6,382 nucleotides of DNA from Crenothrix polyspora (GCA_945903675.1 CAMDOP010000188.1:1-6382); one strand, 5' to 3'. Positions 1 to 6,098 are shown, numbered from the stretch's first letter. The notes: generated by a model from the sequence alone, not told the origin. Made by a program: numbers and translations.

Positions 1-213
1 TTCGAGGCGGCTTCTTACTATAGCTGTTTAAAGCAAGCGCAAAAATTTAGCGTTAACGTATTTCCAAATGTGTGGCGAAAGTTACAGGATCAAAATGTAG
101 TGATTGAAATTCATCCAGGCGAAGGCGTGTATTACCTAGATGAGCGCTACTACAGCCAAGAATTCGGCTTATCTACCGAGCCTGTTGGTAAGACTGAAGT
201 AATTATTATGTAG
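1..213 (+). CDS. cas3: Cas3 helicase-nuclease, C-terminal 70 residues (5' end outside window)
   Basis: The reading frame is open from the first base and ends at TAG 211-213, giving 70 residues. The fragment reads like the tail of a type I Cas3: a segment around 'KFSVNVFPN' is followed by 'GVYYLDERYYSQEFGLS', and an aromatic 'Y..EFGL' ending is usual in the C-terminal domain of I-C and related Cas3 proteins. In the full protein, an HD nuclease domain and an SF2 helicase unwind and degrade the DNA strand displaced by Cascade; those domains lie upstream and cannot be checked here. Position supports the call, since cas3 is the first gene of standard I-C operons and cas5c follows. The 195-base gap with inverted repeats before cas5c is longer than the other junctions in this operon, which suggests partly separate transcription. 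Identification rests on a short fragment plus context. Confidence 0.85.
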   Translation, partial: FEAASYYSCLKQAQKFSVNVFPNVWRKLQDQNVVIEIHPGEGVYYLDERYYSQEFGLSTEPVGKTEVIIM

Positions 214-266
214 GATGCGTAAGCAAGCGCACACAGTCTCTAAAATAAGTGAAAGCAGTATAAAAC

Positions 267-325
267 TTGGAGTGCAATAGCTTTAGCTATTGCTTTATAA
301 AACAGCTGAAGCTTTTTTACTCCAA
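267..325 (+). other. Nested inverted repeats able to form a three-way junction; possible cas3 terminator or structured RNA
   Basis: Three stems fit inside 59 bases with almost nothing left unpaired. The outer stem is TTGGAGT (267-273) with ACTCCAA (319-325), 7 perfect pairs. Directly stacked on it is a perfect 8-pair hairpin, GCAATAGC (274-281) with GCTATTGC (286-293), loop TTTA. After five unpaired bases, a third hairpin pairs 299-306 with 311-318, with one C/T mismatch and a TGAA loop. The 8-bp hairpin followed by a T-rich stretch could end the cas3 transcript, and the run of six T (313-318) could act in the same way. No family I recognise matches the fold, and pairing was worked out by hand without an energy calculation. 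A transcribed terminator, a regulatory RNA or a relic palindromic element are all possible. Confidence 0.5.
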
Positions 326-348
326 ACAGACAGAATATTTAATTTAAT

Positions 349-369
349 GGCAGTTAGACAATAACTGTC
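349..369 (+). repeat. Short inverted repeat upstream of cas5c, possible operator
   Basis: CAGTTA (351-356) and TAACTG (362-367) form a perfect 6-bp inverted repeat around a 5-base spacer, extendable by a G-T and a G-C pair to 349/369. It lies 40 bases upstream of the cas5c GTG. That is a natural place for a repressor or activator to control the interference operon, or for a small hairpin in the 5' untranslated region. I see no well-formed promoter in 326-395 (TTTAAT at 343-348 and TATAAA at 386-391 are loose -10 matches without good -35 partners), so its relation to a start site is unknown. A 6-bp arm can arise by chance. Confidence 0.3.
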
Positions 370-395
370 CACCCCAATTATTTTTTATAAATCCA

Positions 396-403
396 AAGAA
401 GGG
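396..403 (+). promoter_or_regulatory. Shine-Dalgarno site of cas5c
   Basis: AAGAAGGG ends 5 bases before the GTG at 409. It is a good ribosome-binding site at the right distance, and it fixes the non-ATG start of cas5c, because no ATG in the frame lies near the N-terminal motif. Confidence 0.7.
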
Positions 404-408
404 TACTT

Positions 409-1113
409 GTGAAAAACAGTATTAGTTTTCGATTATGGGGCCGATATGCCTTATTTACTGATCCCATTACCAAAGTGGGCGGTGAGAAATGTTCCTATCA
501 TCTGCCGACTTATGAAGCGATCAAAGGGGTACTTAAATCCATCTATTGGAAGCCAACGCTGATTTGGCATGTTGATAAAGTAAGAGTCATGAAACCACTG
601 CGTACGCAAACCAAAGGCACTAAACCCTTGGTTTGGGGTGGTGGCAATAGCTTAGCCATTTATACTTTTTTACGGGATGTCGAATATCAGGTTGAAGCGC
701 ATTTTGAATGGAACGAACATCGTCCTGAATTGGCAGCTGATCGCATAGATGGTAAACACTTCAATATACTAAAGCGCACTTTGGAAAAAGGCGGCAAACA
801 GGATATTTTTTTAGGGACTCGCGATTGTCAGGCTTATATAGAACCTTGCGTATTTGGTGAAGGTGAAGGTGTTTATGATGAAACTCCCGATATACCTTTT
901 GGCTTAATGTTTCACAGCTTTGCCTATCCGGATGAAACAGGTATCGACGAACTGCATAGTAACTTTTGGCAAGCAACGTTGAAGAATGGGCTTTTGGAAT
1001 TTCCTCGCCCTGAAGAGTGTTTGATCAGTCGTTTTGTACGTCCTATGAGCATCAGAGAATTCGGTGTCGGTGCCAACTTACTGGGCGTAGCGGATGAAGA
1101 GGCGCTGTTATGA
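409..1113 (+). CDS. cas5c: Cas5c (Cas5d), type I-C pre-crRNA endoribonuclease and Cascade subunit
   Basis: This 234-residue protein is the usual length for Cas5c and begins with the family's typical N-terminus, 'FRLWGRYALFTDPITKVGGE' (residues 7-26), followed by 'SIYWKP' and 'VRVMKPLRTQTKG'. In type I-C systems, which lack Cas6, this subunit cuts the repeat RNA at the base of its hairpin and then stays bound to the 5' handle in Cascade. The catalytic trio described for the Bacillus halodurans protein (Tyr46, Lys116, His117) is found at exactly the same numbers here: Y46 in 'SIYWKP' and K116-H117 in 'GKHFNI'. The conserved 'EKGGKQDIFLGTRDCQAYIEP' region follows at about 126-146. The start is GTG, chosen for its ribosome-binding site (396-403) and homology. 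The stop overlaps the cas8c ATG as ATGA (1110-1113), so translation of the two is probably coupled. No defect is visible. Confidence 0.97.
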   Translation: MKNSISFRLWGRYALFTDPITKVGGEKCSYHLPTYEAIKGVLKSIYWKPTLIWHVDKVRVMKPLRTQTKGTKPLVWGGGNSLAIYTFLRDVEYQVEAHFEWNEHRPELAADRIDGKHFNILKRTLEKGGKQDIFLGTRDCQAYIEPCVFGEGEGVYDETPDIPFGLMFHSFAYPDETGIDELHSNFWQATLKNGLLEFPRPEECLISRFVRPMSIREFGVGANLLGVADEEALL

Positions 1114-3104
1114 GCTGGATGGAAAAGCTTTATCAGACTTATGAAATGGCTATGGCACTGGATTTGCCGATTGAAGCAGGACAGCAACCGTTAATGCCCA
1201 CCAGTCATACACTGCAAAATACCCATATCAATATAGTTATTGATGGCGAAGGAAATTTTAAAAAGGCATCAGTACTGGAAAAGACACAGATTATTTTACC
1301 GGCTACAGAAAAGTCTGCGAGCCGAAGTAGTGGTGAAGCTCCACATCCGCTTGCTGATAAATTGCAATATGTTGCAGAAGATTATGCGAGTTTTGGTGGT
1401 AAGAAAAAAGCGTATTTTGAAGGCTATAAAAAGCAATTACAGGCATGGTGTGCATCCGAATATTCACACCGTAAAGTGGCTGCTGTTTATAACTATATTA
1501 AAAAAGGTACAGTAATAAATGATTTGATTACTAGTCATATTGTCTTTGTGGATACTGATAACGTGCTTTTAACCCAATGGCTTAGTGATATCGAGACTCC
1601 AGCACTATTTAAAGTATTACCTAAAGAAAAGGGTTTGCTTGATCAAGGATCGGCATTGGTTTGTTGGACGGTAGAAATGGGAGTCGATCCTAATGTAAAT
1701 ACTTGGAAAGATGCCTCTATTCAAGCAAGTTGGATTGCTTACGATACTCTGGATGGTAGCGAGACAGGTTTATGCTACATTACGGGTCAGCAACAAAGCC
1801 TTTCTACTAACCATCCTGCTAAAGTTCGACATTCTGGTGATAAAGCCAAGTTAATCTCTTCTAATGACACCAGTGGCTATACCTATCGTGGGAAATTTCT
1901 TGATGATAAACAGGCGAGTGCTATTGGTTTTGATGTTTCACAAAAAGCTCACAATGCTTTACGCTGGCTAATTACAAGGCAAGGCTTTAGAAATGGTGAC
2001 CAAGCCTATGTGACATGGGCCGTCTCAGGTAAAACTATTCCTGAACCATTGGCAGATGCTTGGTCATTTCTTGAAACAGATGAATTTAATCTGGAAGAAA
2101 TTGAGGGTAGCAATACTCCTTCACCCGAAGCATCGCTAAATCACGCGATTGATCTAGGGCAAAGTTACGCCCAGCAACTCAAAAAATATATGGCAGGTTA
2201 TGCGGCGGAATTAAGCCCCAATGAGCAGATTATCATCATGGGTATTGATTCTGCTACGCCTGGTCGTATGGGCATCATCTATTATCGAGAGTTATTCAGA
2301 GATGACTTTCTTAGTCGTCTAGAAAGCTGGCATAAAGAATTTTCTTGGTCACAGCGACATACTATTCAGCTAGAAGATAACACCGGCAAAAAACCTAAAA
2401 CCAAGGTGATATGGCCGATCAGTTCACCCGTACCTAAAGATATAGCAACGGCAGCTTACGGTGATAATGTAAATGACAGTCTAAAGAAAAAAGTAATAGA
2501 ACGCCTTATACCCTGCATTATCGATGGACAGCCATTCCCGCTGGATTTACTGATTAGTTGCGTGCGTAAAGCCACGAATCGTGTTGGTTATGCGAGTGAT
2601 GCCCAGTGGTTATGGGAAAAGAACTTAGGCATAGCCTGTGCGCTTTATAAAGGTTACTCCCACCGACATCCAACTTTAACTCAACGAAGAGAATATGCTA
2701 TGGCACTAGAAGAGAACTACCACTCGCGTGATTATTTGTACGGAAGGCTCTTAGCCATAGCCGAACGCATAGAAGATGTGGCCTTAAGCATTAGCGGTGA
2801 AAATCGTTCCACCACTGCCGCACGCTTAATGCAGCGTTTTGCGGATCGTCCTTTTGAAACCTGGCGAACCATTGAATTGGCCCTGCAGCCTTACATGCAA
2901 CGTTTACGAGTGACACGCGCTGGATTTTTAACCAATCAATTGAAAGAGCTGGATGTCATCTTGGCTTTGTTTAAGCATGATGAATTTAGCAGTAAACAAG
3001 CATTGTCCGGCGAATTCTTATTGGCCTATCACTGCCAACGTCAAAAATTAAGAACTAAATTAGAAACTATCGATGAAACAACATCACAAGGAGACACAGA
3101 ATGA
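1110..3104 (+). CDS. cas8c: Cas8c (Csd1), large subunit of type I-C Cascade
   Basis: A 664-residue protein of the Csd1/Cas8c family, which in Cascade recognises the PAM, starts DNA unwinding and helps recruit Cas3. Family-typical blocks occur in order: an N-terminal region with 'YNYIKKGT' (127-134), 'NHPAKVRHSGDKAKLIS' followed by 'SNDTSGYTYRGKF' (234-263), 'HNALRWLITRQG' (281-292), 'DSATPGRMGIIYYREL' (380-395) and 'RKATNRVGYASDAQWLWEKN' (486-505). The C-terminal helical part from about 531 corresponds to Cas11c and appears to have its own start (see that entry). The ATG overlaps the cas5c stop, with GAAGAGG at 1096-1102 as ribosome-binding site, 7 bases upstream. It also ends in an ATGA overlap with cas7c. 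From memory, many Cas8c proteins are around 600 residues, so this one is on the long side; stretches near 60-80 and 320-345 look low-complexity or linker-like and may account for some of this. No frameshift is visible. Confidence 0.96.
   Translation: MSWMEKLYQTYEMAMALDLPIEAGQQPLMPTSHTLQNTHINIVIDGEGNFKKASVLEKTQIILPATEKSASRSSGEAPHPLADKLQYVAEDYASFGGKKKAYFEGYKKQLQAWCASEYSHRKVAAVYNYIKKGTVINDLITSHIVFVDTDNVLLTQWLSDIETPALFKVLPKEKGLLDQGSALVCWTVEMGVDPNVNTWKDASIQASWIAYDTLDGSETGLCYITGQQQSLSTNHPAKVRHSGDKAKLISSNDTSGYTYRGKFLDDKQASAIGFDVSQKAHNALRWLITRQGFRNGDQAYVTWAVSGKTIPEPLADAWSFLETDEFNLEEIEGSNTPSPEASLNHAIDLGQSYAQQLKKYMAGYAAELSPNEQIIIMGIDSATPGRMGIIYYRELFRDDFLSRLESWHKEFSWSQRHTIQLEDNTGKKPKTKVIWPISSPVPKDIATAAYGDNVNDSLKKKVIERLIPCIIDGQPFPLDLLISCVRKATNRVGYASDAQWLWEKNLGIACALYKGYSHRHPTLTQRREYAMALEENYHSRDYLYGRLLAIAERIEDVALSISGENRSTTAARLMQRFADRPFETWRTIELALQPYMQRLRVTRAGFLTNQLKELDVILALFKHDEFSSKQALSGEFLLAYHCQRQKLRTKLETIDETTSQGDTE
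2687..2692 (+). promoter_or_regulatory. Internal ribosome-binding site for Cas11c inside cas8c
   Basis: AAGAGA, within the purine-rich run GAAGAGAA (2686-2693), ends 7 bases before the in-frame ATG at 2700. The spacing and composition suit a moderate Shine-Dalgarno site. Internal initiation in cas8c is established for other type I-C systems; for this locus it is inferred. Confidence 0.55.
2700..3104 (+). CDS. cas11c: Cas11c, small subunit made from an internal start in cas8c
   Basis: The ATG at 2700 is in frame with cas8c (its Met531) and would yield a 134-residue protein identical to the Cas8c C-terminus, beginning 'MALEENYHSRDYLYGRLLAI'. In characterised type I-C systems (for example Desulfovibrio vulgaris), the small subunit Cas11c is translated from an internal site within cas8c at about this point and at about this size. 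Copies of it line the belly of Cascade and support the R-loop. The sequence is predicted to be mostly helical and rich in charged residues, as expected for Cas11. Support here is the purine-rich site 2686-2693 at suitable spacing, the in-frame ATG just before the conserved 'YLYGRLLA' helix, and the absence of any separate small-subunit gene in the operon. No other in-frame ATG fits as well. Expression is inferred, not seen. Confidence 0.75.
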   Translation: MALEENYHSRDYLYGRLLAIAERIEDVALSISGENRSTTAARLMQRFADRPFETWRTIELALQPYMQRLRVTRAGFLTNQLKELDVILALFKHDEFSSKQALSGEFLLAYHCQRQKLRTKLETIDETTSQGDTE

Positions 3105-3946
3105 GTGCATTAAGCCATAAAATAGATTTCGCAATTATCTTCAGCGTAAAACATGCTAACCCCAATGGCGATCCACTGAATGGTAATCGACCCCGTACTG
3201 ACTACGACGGCTTTGGTGAAGTGACTGATGTGTGTTTAAAGCGCAAAATTCGCGACCGCTTGCAAACAGAGGGTTTGTCTATTTTTGTGCAGTCTGACGA
3301 GAAAAAAACCGATGGCATGCCCAGCCTTAAGGCAAGAGCAGAATCTGATGCGGTAGGGCTTGGCAAAGATGCCTTTAACCCAAAGAAAAATACTAAAGAG
3401 CAAACGGTAGCATTAGCCTGTGAAAAGTGGCTGGATGTCCGCGCTTTTGGTCAAGTTTTTGCCTTTGGTAAAGAAGCCGATGCCGCAGGTGTTTCTATTG
3501 CGATTAGAGGCCCTGTGACCATTCAATCTGCGTTTAGTGTTGAGCCTGTCAGTATCACTAGCACTCAAATTACCAAAAGTGTGAACGGTGAAGGTGATGG
3601 AAGTAAAAAAGGTTCTGATACTATGGGCATGAAGCATCGTGTAGACGATGCTATCTATTTGGTTTACGGTGCAATGACACCGCAATTAGCCGATAAAACC
3701 GGTTTTAGTGATGATGACGCCGAAAGCATCAAAGCCATTTTGCCCAAACTGTTTGAGGGTGATGAATCTTCCGCAAGACCTGCGGGTTCAATGGCTGTTA
3801 AAAAAGTTATATGGTGGCAACATAATTCAAAAGTTGGGCAATATTCATCCGCTAAAGTACATGGATCACTGGTTGTTAATGCCGACGGCAGTTATGAGTT
3901 AAGAGCACTTGATGGCTTAGTCCCCGAGCAAATAGCTGGATTTTAG
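3101..3946 (+). CDS. cas7c: Cas7c (Csd2), crRNA-binding backbone of type I-C Cascade
   Basis: A 281-residue protein of the Cas7/Csd2 family, full length for type I-C. Several copies form the helical filament that holds the crRNA spacer and kinks it at regular intervals. The N-terminus has the family signature: 'IDFAIIFSVKHANPNGDPLN' (8-27) followed by 'GNRPRTDYDGFGEVTDVCLK' (28-47). Further on come 'WLDVRAFGQVFAFG' (110-123), 'IRGPVTIQSAFSVEPV' (135-150) and 'MGMKHRVDDAIYLVYGAM' (175-192), all expected in Csd2. Its ATG overlaps the cas8c stop (3101-3104) and has the best ribosome-binding site in the operon, AAGGAG at 3088-3093, 7 bases upstream. This fits the need for more Cas7 than Cas8 in the complex. 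The stop at 3944-3946 is followed closely by a strong hairpin (3970-4008). Confidence 0.97.
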   Translation: MSALSHKIDFAIIFSVKHANPNGDPLNGNRPRTDYDGFGEVTDVCLKRKIRDRLQTEGLSIFVQSDEKKTDGMPSLKARAESDAVGLGKDAFNPKKNTKEQTVALACEKWLDVRAFGQVFAFGKEADAAGVSIAIRGPVTIQSAFSVEPVSITSTQITKSVNGEGDGSKKGSDTMGMKHRVDDAIYLVYGAMTPQLADKTGFSDDDAESIKAILPKLFEGDESSARPAGSMAVKKVIWWQHNSKVGQYSSAKVHGSLVVNADGSYELRALDGLVPEQIAGF

Positions 3947-3969
3947 ATTCAAGGTTAGCAATTTATGGT

Positions 3970-4008
3970 AATACAGATAACATTTCTTAAAGGAATGTTA
4001 TCTGTGTT
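3970..4008 (+). terminator. Strong hairpin between cas7c and cas4; possible attenuator or terminator
   Basis: ACAGATAACATT (3973-3984) and AATGTTATCTGT (3994-4005) are perfect 12-base inverted arms. The stem can be extended inward by T-G, C-G and T-A pairs to a TAA loop (3988-3990), and outward by three pairs (A-T, A-T and a T-G wobble) to 3970/4008, for 18 pairs in all. The downstream arm runs into a short T run (4007-4010), which is weak for an intrinsic terminator. It sits at the boundary between the interference genes (cas5c-8c-7c) and the adaptation genes (cas4-1-2). There it could reduce read-through to cas4-1-2 or protect the 3' end of the upstream message. It may instead be a small palindromic insertion. 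The structure is visible directly; its role is inferred. Confidence 0.55.
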
Positions 4009-4042
4009 TTGTGCCATTTTAAATTGGAAGCGAAACCCCACC

Positions 4043-4669
4043 ATGCAAACCCTTGAACCCATCTACCTCTCACGCTTACAGCATTATTTGTTTTGCCCTA
4101 GGCAATTTGCTTTAATTGAACTGGAAGGCATTTGGGCTGAAAACCAGTTCACTGCTGAAGGGCAGGTCTTGCATCAGCGGGTAAATCAAGCGGATCAACA
4201 AAAACGCGGTGTTATTCGTATCGTGTGGGCTTTGCGTTTAGCTCATGCAGAACTAAGCATTGAAGGCGTTGCCGACGTGGTGGAATATCATAAACAAGCG
4301 GATGGCTCAGAAATACCTTATCCCATTGAATATAAACGTGGCAAACCTAAAACCCATCGTGCCGATGAGGTGCAGTTGTGCGCACAGGCGCTCTGTTTAG
4401 AAAATATGCATGGCGTAGCTGTGCTAGAAGGGGCTTTATTTTATGGTGAAGTACGTCGTCGGCATCCGGTTGTTTTTGATGCGGTATTACGGGATTTAAC
4501 AGTGCAGACTATTTTAGCCTGTCGTGCCATAGTGCAAACCAACATCACCCCTAAAGCTATCTACAAAGCAAAAAAATGTAACAAGTGCTCTTTGCTTGAT
4601 CTCTGCCATCCGAAAGGTTTTCATAAATCGGCAGCCGCATGGTTGGCCGCACAACTCATTGAGGTTTAA
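4043..4669 (+). CDS. cas4: Cas4, RecB-like nuclease with a [4Fe-4S] cluster
   Basis: A 208-residue Cas4 that helps Cas1-Cas2 choose and trim prespacers with the correct PAM and orientation. Four cysteines suit the iron-sulphur cluster: C18 in 'HYLFCPRQFALIELEG', then C179, C182 and C188 in 'KKCNKCSLLDLC'. The RecB-type nuclease residues are in order: H44, D78 in 'IEGVAD', E96 and K98 in 'PIEYKRGK', and Q111 in 'DEVQLCAQALCLE'. I chose the ATG at 4043 because Cas4 proteins normally begin a few residues before the 'LQHYLFCPRQ' motif. The same frame is open back to an ATG at 3965, which would add 26 residues encoded largely by the hairpin 3970-4008. That seems less likely, although the ribosome-binding site for 4043 (GGAAG, 4026-4030) is 12 bases away and poor. 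The gene ends 2 bases before cas1. Confidence 0.95.
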   Translation: MQTLEPIYLSRLQHYLFCPRQFALIELEGIWAENQFTAEGQVLHQRVNQADQQKRGVIRIVWALRLAHAELSIEGVADVVEYHKQADGSEIPYPIEYKRGKPKTHRADEVQLCAQALCLENMHGVAVLEGALFYGEVRRRHPVVFDAVLRDLTVQTILACRAIVQTNITPKAIYKAKKCNKCSLLDLCHPKGFHKSAAAWLAAQLIEV

Positions 4670-4671
4670 GT

Positions 4672-5706
4672 TTGCGTCCTTTACGTAATGTCATTTATAT
4701 TCAAACGCAAAACTCTTGGCTACATAAAGATAATGAAAACTTAGTGTTAAAAGTTGAGAAAGAAACTAAAGCCCGTGTGCCGATACATAAATTACAAGGT
4801 TTAGTCTGTTTTGGGCAGGTGACGATTTCACCTTATCTGATGGCACATTGTGCTGAAAATGGCATTACTATTACCTTTTTAAATATGTACGGTAAGTATC
4901 TAGCGCGGGTAGAAGGCCCCGTGAGTGGCAATGTCTTATTACGCAGAACTCAACATTTAACGGGGCATGATGTAAGTAAAAGCGTTGCCATTGCACAAGT
5001 TATGCTTACGGGAAAGCTCTATAACCAGCGTTACGTTATCCGACGCTATTGTCGGGATCATGGTGATAAAATTCTCGATGAGAGAGTACTTAAAGAACTG
5101 CAAACAGCTGAAAAACGTATGACTCGGTGTTTAGCCCAGTTAACGGATTGCAAGGCGATTGATACTTTAATGGGACGAGAAGGTGAAGCGGCGCAAGTGT
5201 ATTTTGGTGTGTTTAAGCATTTGATACGCCAAGCGGATTTTGACTTTGATGCGCGTAGACGTAGGCCGCCCACTGATCCAGTAAATGCCTTGTTGTCATT
5301 TTGTTATACCTTGCTCACTCATGATTGCCGTTCTGCATTAGAAAGCACTGGATTAGATCCTGCCAGTGGTTTTTTACATCAATTACGCAGCGGCAGGCCG
5401 TCTTTGGCATTGGATTTGGCTGAAGAATTTAGACCCATGGTTGATCGCTTTGTATTGAGCTTGATTAATAAGCGCCAATTGCTGCTTAAAGATTTTGAAA
5501 CCTGGCCTAATGGTTCGGTGACCTTAAAAGAGGAGCCACGCAGAACCTTATTGGCTGCTTGGCAAGATCGTAAGCAAGATATGTTAATGCATCCGTGGTT
5601 TGAAGAAACTGTACCTGTAGGTTTGCTGCCTTGGTTACAAGCGCAGGTCTTGGCTCGGTTTTTACGAGGTGATTGTGATAGTTATGTACCCTTTTTGTGG
5701 AAATAA
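4672..5706 (+). CDS. cas1: Cas1, CRISPR integrase
   Basis: A full-length 344-residue Cas1 of the I-C group, the metal-dependent integrase that, with Cas2, joins new spacers to the leader-proximal repeat. The N-terminal beta domain shows 'RVPIHKLQGLVCFGQVTISP' (35-54) and 'GNVLLRRTQH' (86-95). The metal-binding residues are inferred by motif: E170 in 'LMGREGEAAQVYFGVF', H236 in 'SGFLHQLRSGRPSLALDL', and the acidic pair D248/E251 in 'LDLAEEFRP'. The start is TTG at 4672, supported by GAGG at 4661-4664 (7 bases upstream, inside the end of cas4) and by the N-terminus 'RPLRNVIYIQTQ', which matches where the family begins. No ATG is available nearby. The gap to cas4 is 2 bases and to cas2 3 bases, so cas4-cas1-cas2 are very likely co-translated. 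Confidence 0.97.
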   Translation: MRPLRNVIYIQTQNSWLHKDNENLVLKVEKETKARVPIHKLQGLVCFGQVTISPYLMAHCAENGITITFLNMYGKYLARVEGPVSGNVLLRRTQHLTGHDVSKSVAIAQVMLTGKLYNQRYVIRRYCRDHGDKILDERVLKELQTAEKRMTRCLAQLTDCKAIDTLMGREGEAAQVYFGVFKHLIRQADFDFDARRRRPPTDPVNALLSFCYTLLTHDCRSALESTGLDPASGFLHQLRSGRPSLALDLAEEFRPMVDRFVLSLINKRQLLLKDFETWPNGSVTLKEEPRRTLLAAWQDRKQDMLMHPWFEETVPVGLLPWLQAQVLARFLRGDCDSYVPFLWK

Positions 5707-5709
5707 ATC

Positions 5710-6000
5710 ATGATGATTTTAGTGACTTATGATGTCAGTGTTAAGAGTGAGGGTGGGCCAAGACGTCTGCGTAAGATAGCAAAATTATGTCTTATTTATG
5801 GTCAGCGCGTGCAGTATTCAGTCTTTGAAATTGAAGTAGATATGGCGCAATGGACTCAATTAAAAAATGATTTAATAGCAGTCATGGATGAAGTGTTAGA
5901 TAGTTTGAGGTTTTATTACTTGGGTGATAATTGGGAGCGCCGTATTGAACATATAGGTGCTAAGGCTGTTTTAGATTTAAATGGCTTGTTATTACTGTAA
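5710..6000 (+). CDS. cas2: Cas2, structural partner of Cas1 in spacer integration
   Basis: A 96-residue Cas2, the normal size in type I-C. It dimerises as the centre of the Cas1-Cas2 complex and sets the length of the captured DNA. Seen in the sequence are the first beta strand with its conserved aspartate, 'MMILVTYDVS' (D8), then 'GPRRLRKIAKLCLIYGQRVQ' (16-35) with 'YSVFE' (36-40), and 'DSLRFYYLGDNW' (64-75) with 'EHIGAK' (80-85), all typical of I-C Cas2. The start could be ATG 5710 or the adjacent ATG 5713; the first is used because the MM start is common in the family. The ribosome-binding site is weak (GGAAA, 5699-5703), so coupling to the cas1 stop 3 bases upstream probably matters. It is the last gene before the leader. 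Confidence 0.97.
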   Translation: MMILVTYDVSVKSEGGPRRLRKIAKLCLIYGQRVQYSVFEIEVDMAQWTQLKNDLIAVMDEVLDSLRFYYLGDNWERRIEHIGAKAVLDLNGLLLL

Positions 6001-6044
6001 TGCGAACTGTAAGCTAACATTAAAATATCAGGCAAGCGCAACTG

Positions 6045-6057
6045 CATCAATCGATTG
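6045..6057 (+). promoter_or_regulatory. Candidate IHF-binding site, leader-distal
   Basis: CATCAATCGATTG fits the IHF consensus WATCAANNNNTTR at every position but the first (C for A/T). It lies about 119 bases upstream of repeat 1. Alone it is a weak prediction, but it is one of two such sites in the leader. Confidence 0.4.
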
Positions 6058-6069
6058 TTTTATATGTAT

Positions 6070-6098
6070 TTTTTATTATGAGGTGAATGATTTATAAT
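6070..6098 (+). promoter_or_regulatory. Candidate promoter of the CRISPR array
   Basis: A perfect TATAAT lies at 6093-6098 in the leader. The best -35 at 17 bases is TTTTTA (6070-6075), a poor match to TTGACA. Transcription would begin near 6105, about 70 bases upstream of repeat 1 and in the direction of the array. The -10 is convincing; the -35 is not, so an activator or upstream AT-rich contacts may help. Confidence 0.45.

Noticed and set aside
98..109. GTGATTGAAATT in cas3 resembles the tail of the CRISPR repeat (GTGGATTGAAAC); considered as a stray repeat or guide-like RNA.
   Set aside because: The similarity is limited to about ten bases inside a coding frame, with no trace of the repeat stem.
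31..231. AAGCAAGCGCA occurs at 31-41 and 221-231, with GCAAGCGCA again at 6032-6040; considered as an uptake-signal-like repeat.
   Set aside because: Repeats of 9-11 bases are expected a few times by chance in a window this size, and the contexts (coding, intergenic, leader) have nothing in common.
353..359. GTTAGAC fits the GTTRRRY core of integron attC sites.
   Set aside because: No matching RYYYAAC partner was found at a suitable distance, and no integrase or cassette is present; the core is too short to stand alone.
386..391. TATAAA just before cas5c as its -10 element.
   Set aside because: Transcription would start within the ribosome-binding site, and there is no acceptable -35.
761..1187. 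Two minus-strand open frames (761-976 and 924-1187) opposite cas5c.
   Set aside because: They lie opposite a strongly conserved gene, lack recognisable motifs or ribosome-binding sites, and look like chance openings.
1240..1515. A 91-codon plus-strand frame inside cas8c.
   Set aside because: It is out of frame with cas8c, its lysine- and arginine-rich product shows no family motif, and it is fully covered by a real gene.
3413..3902. A minus-strand frame at 3413-3685 and a plus-strand frame at 3708-3902 within cas7c.
   Set aside because: Both are shadows of the well-conserved Cas7c frame and show no independent coding evidence.
5058..5273. A 71-codon minus-strand frame opposite cas1.
   Set aside because: It lies opposite the catalytic region of Cas1 and its product has no recognisable features.
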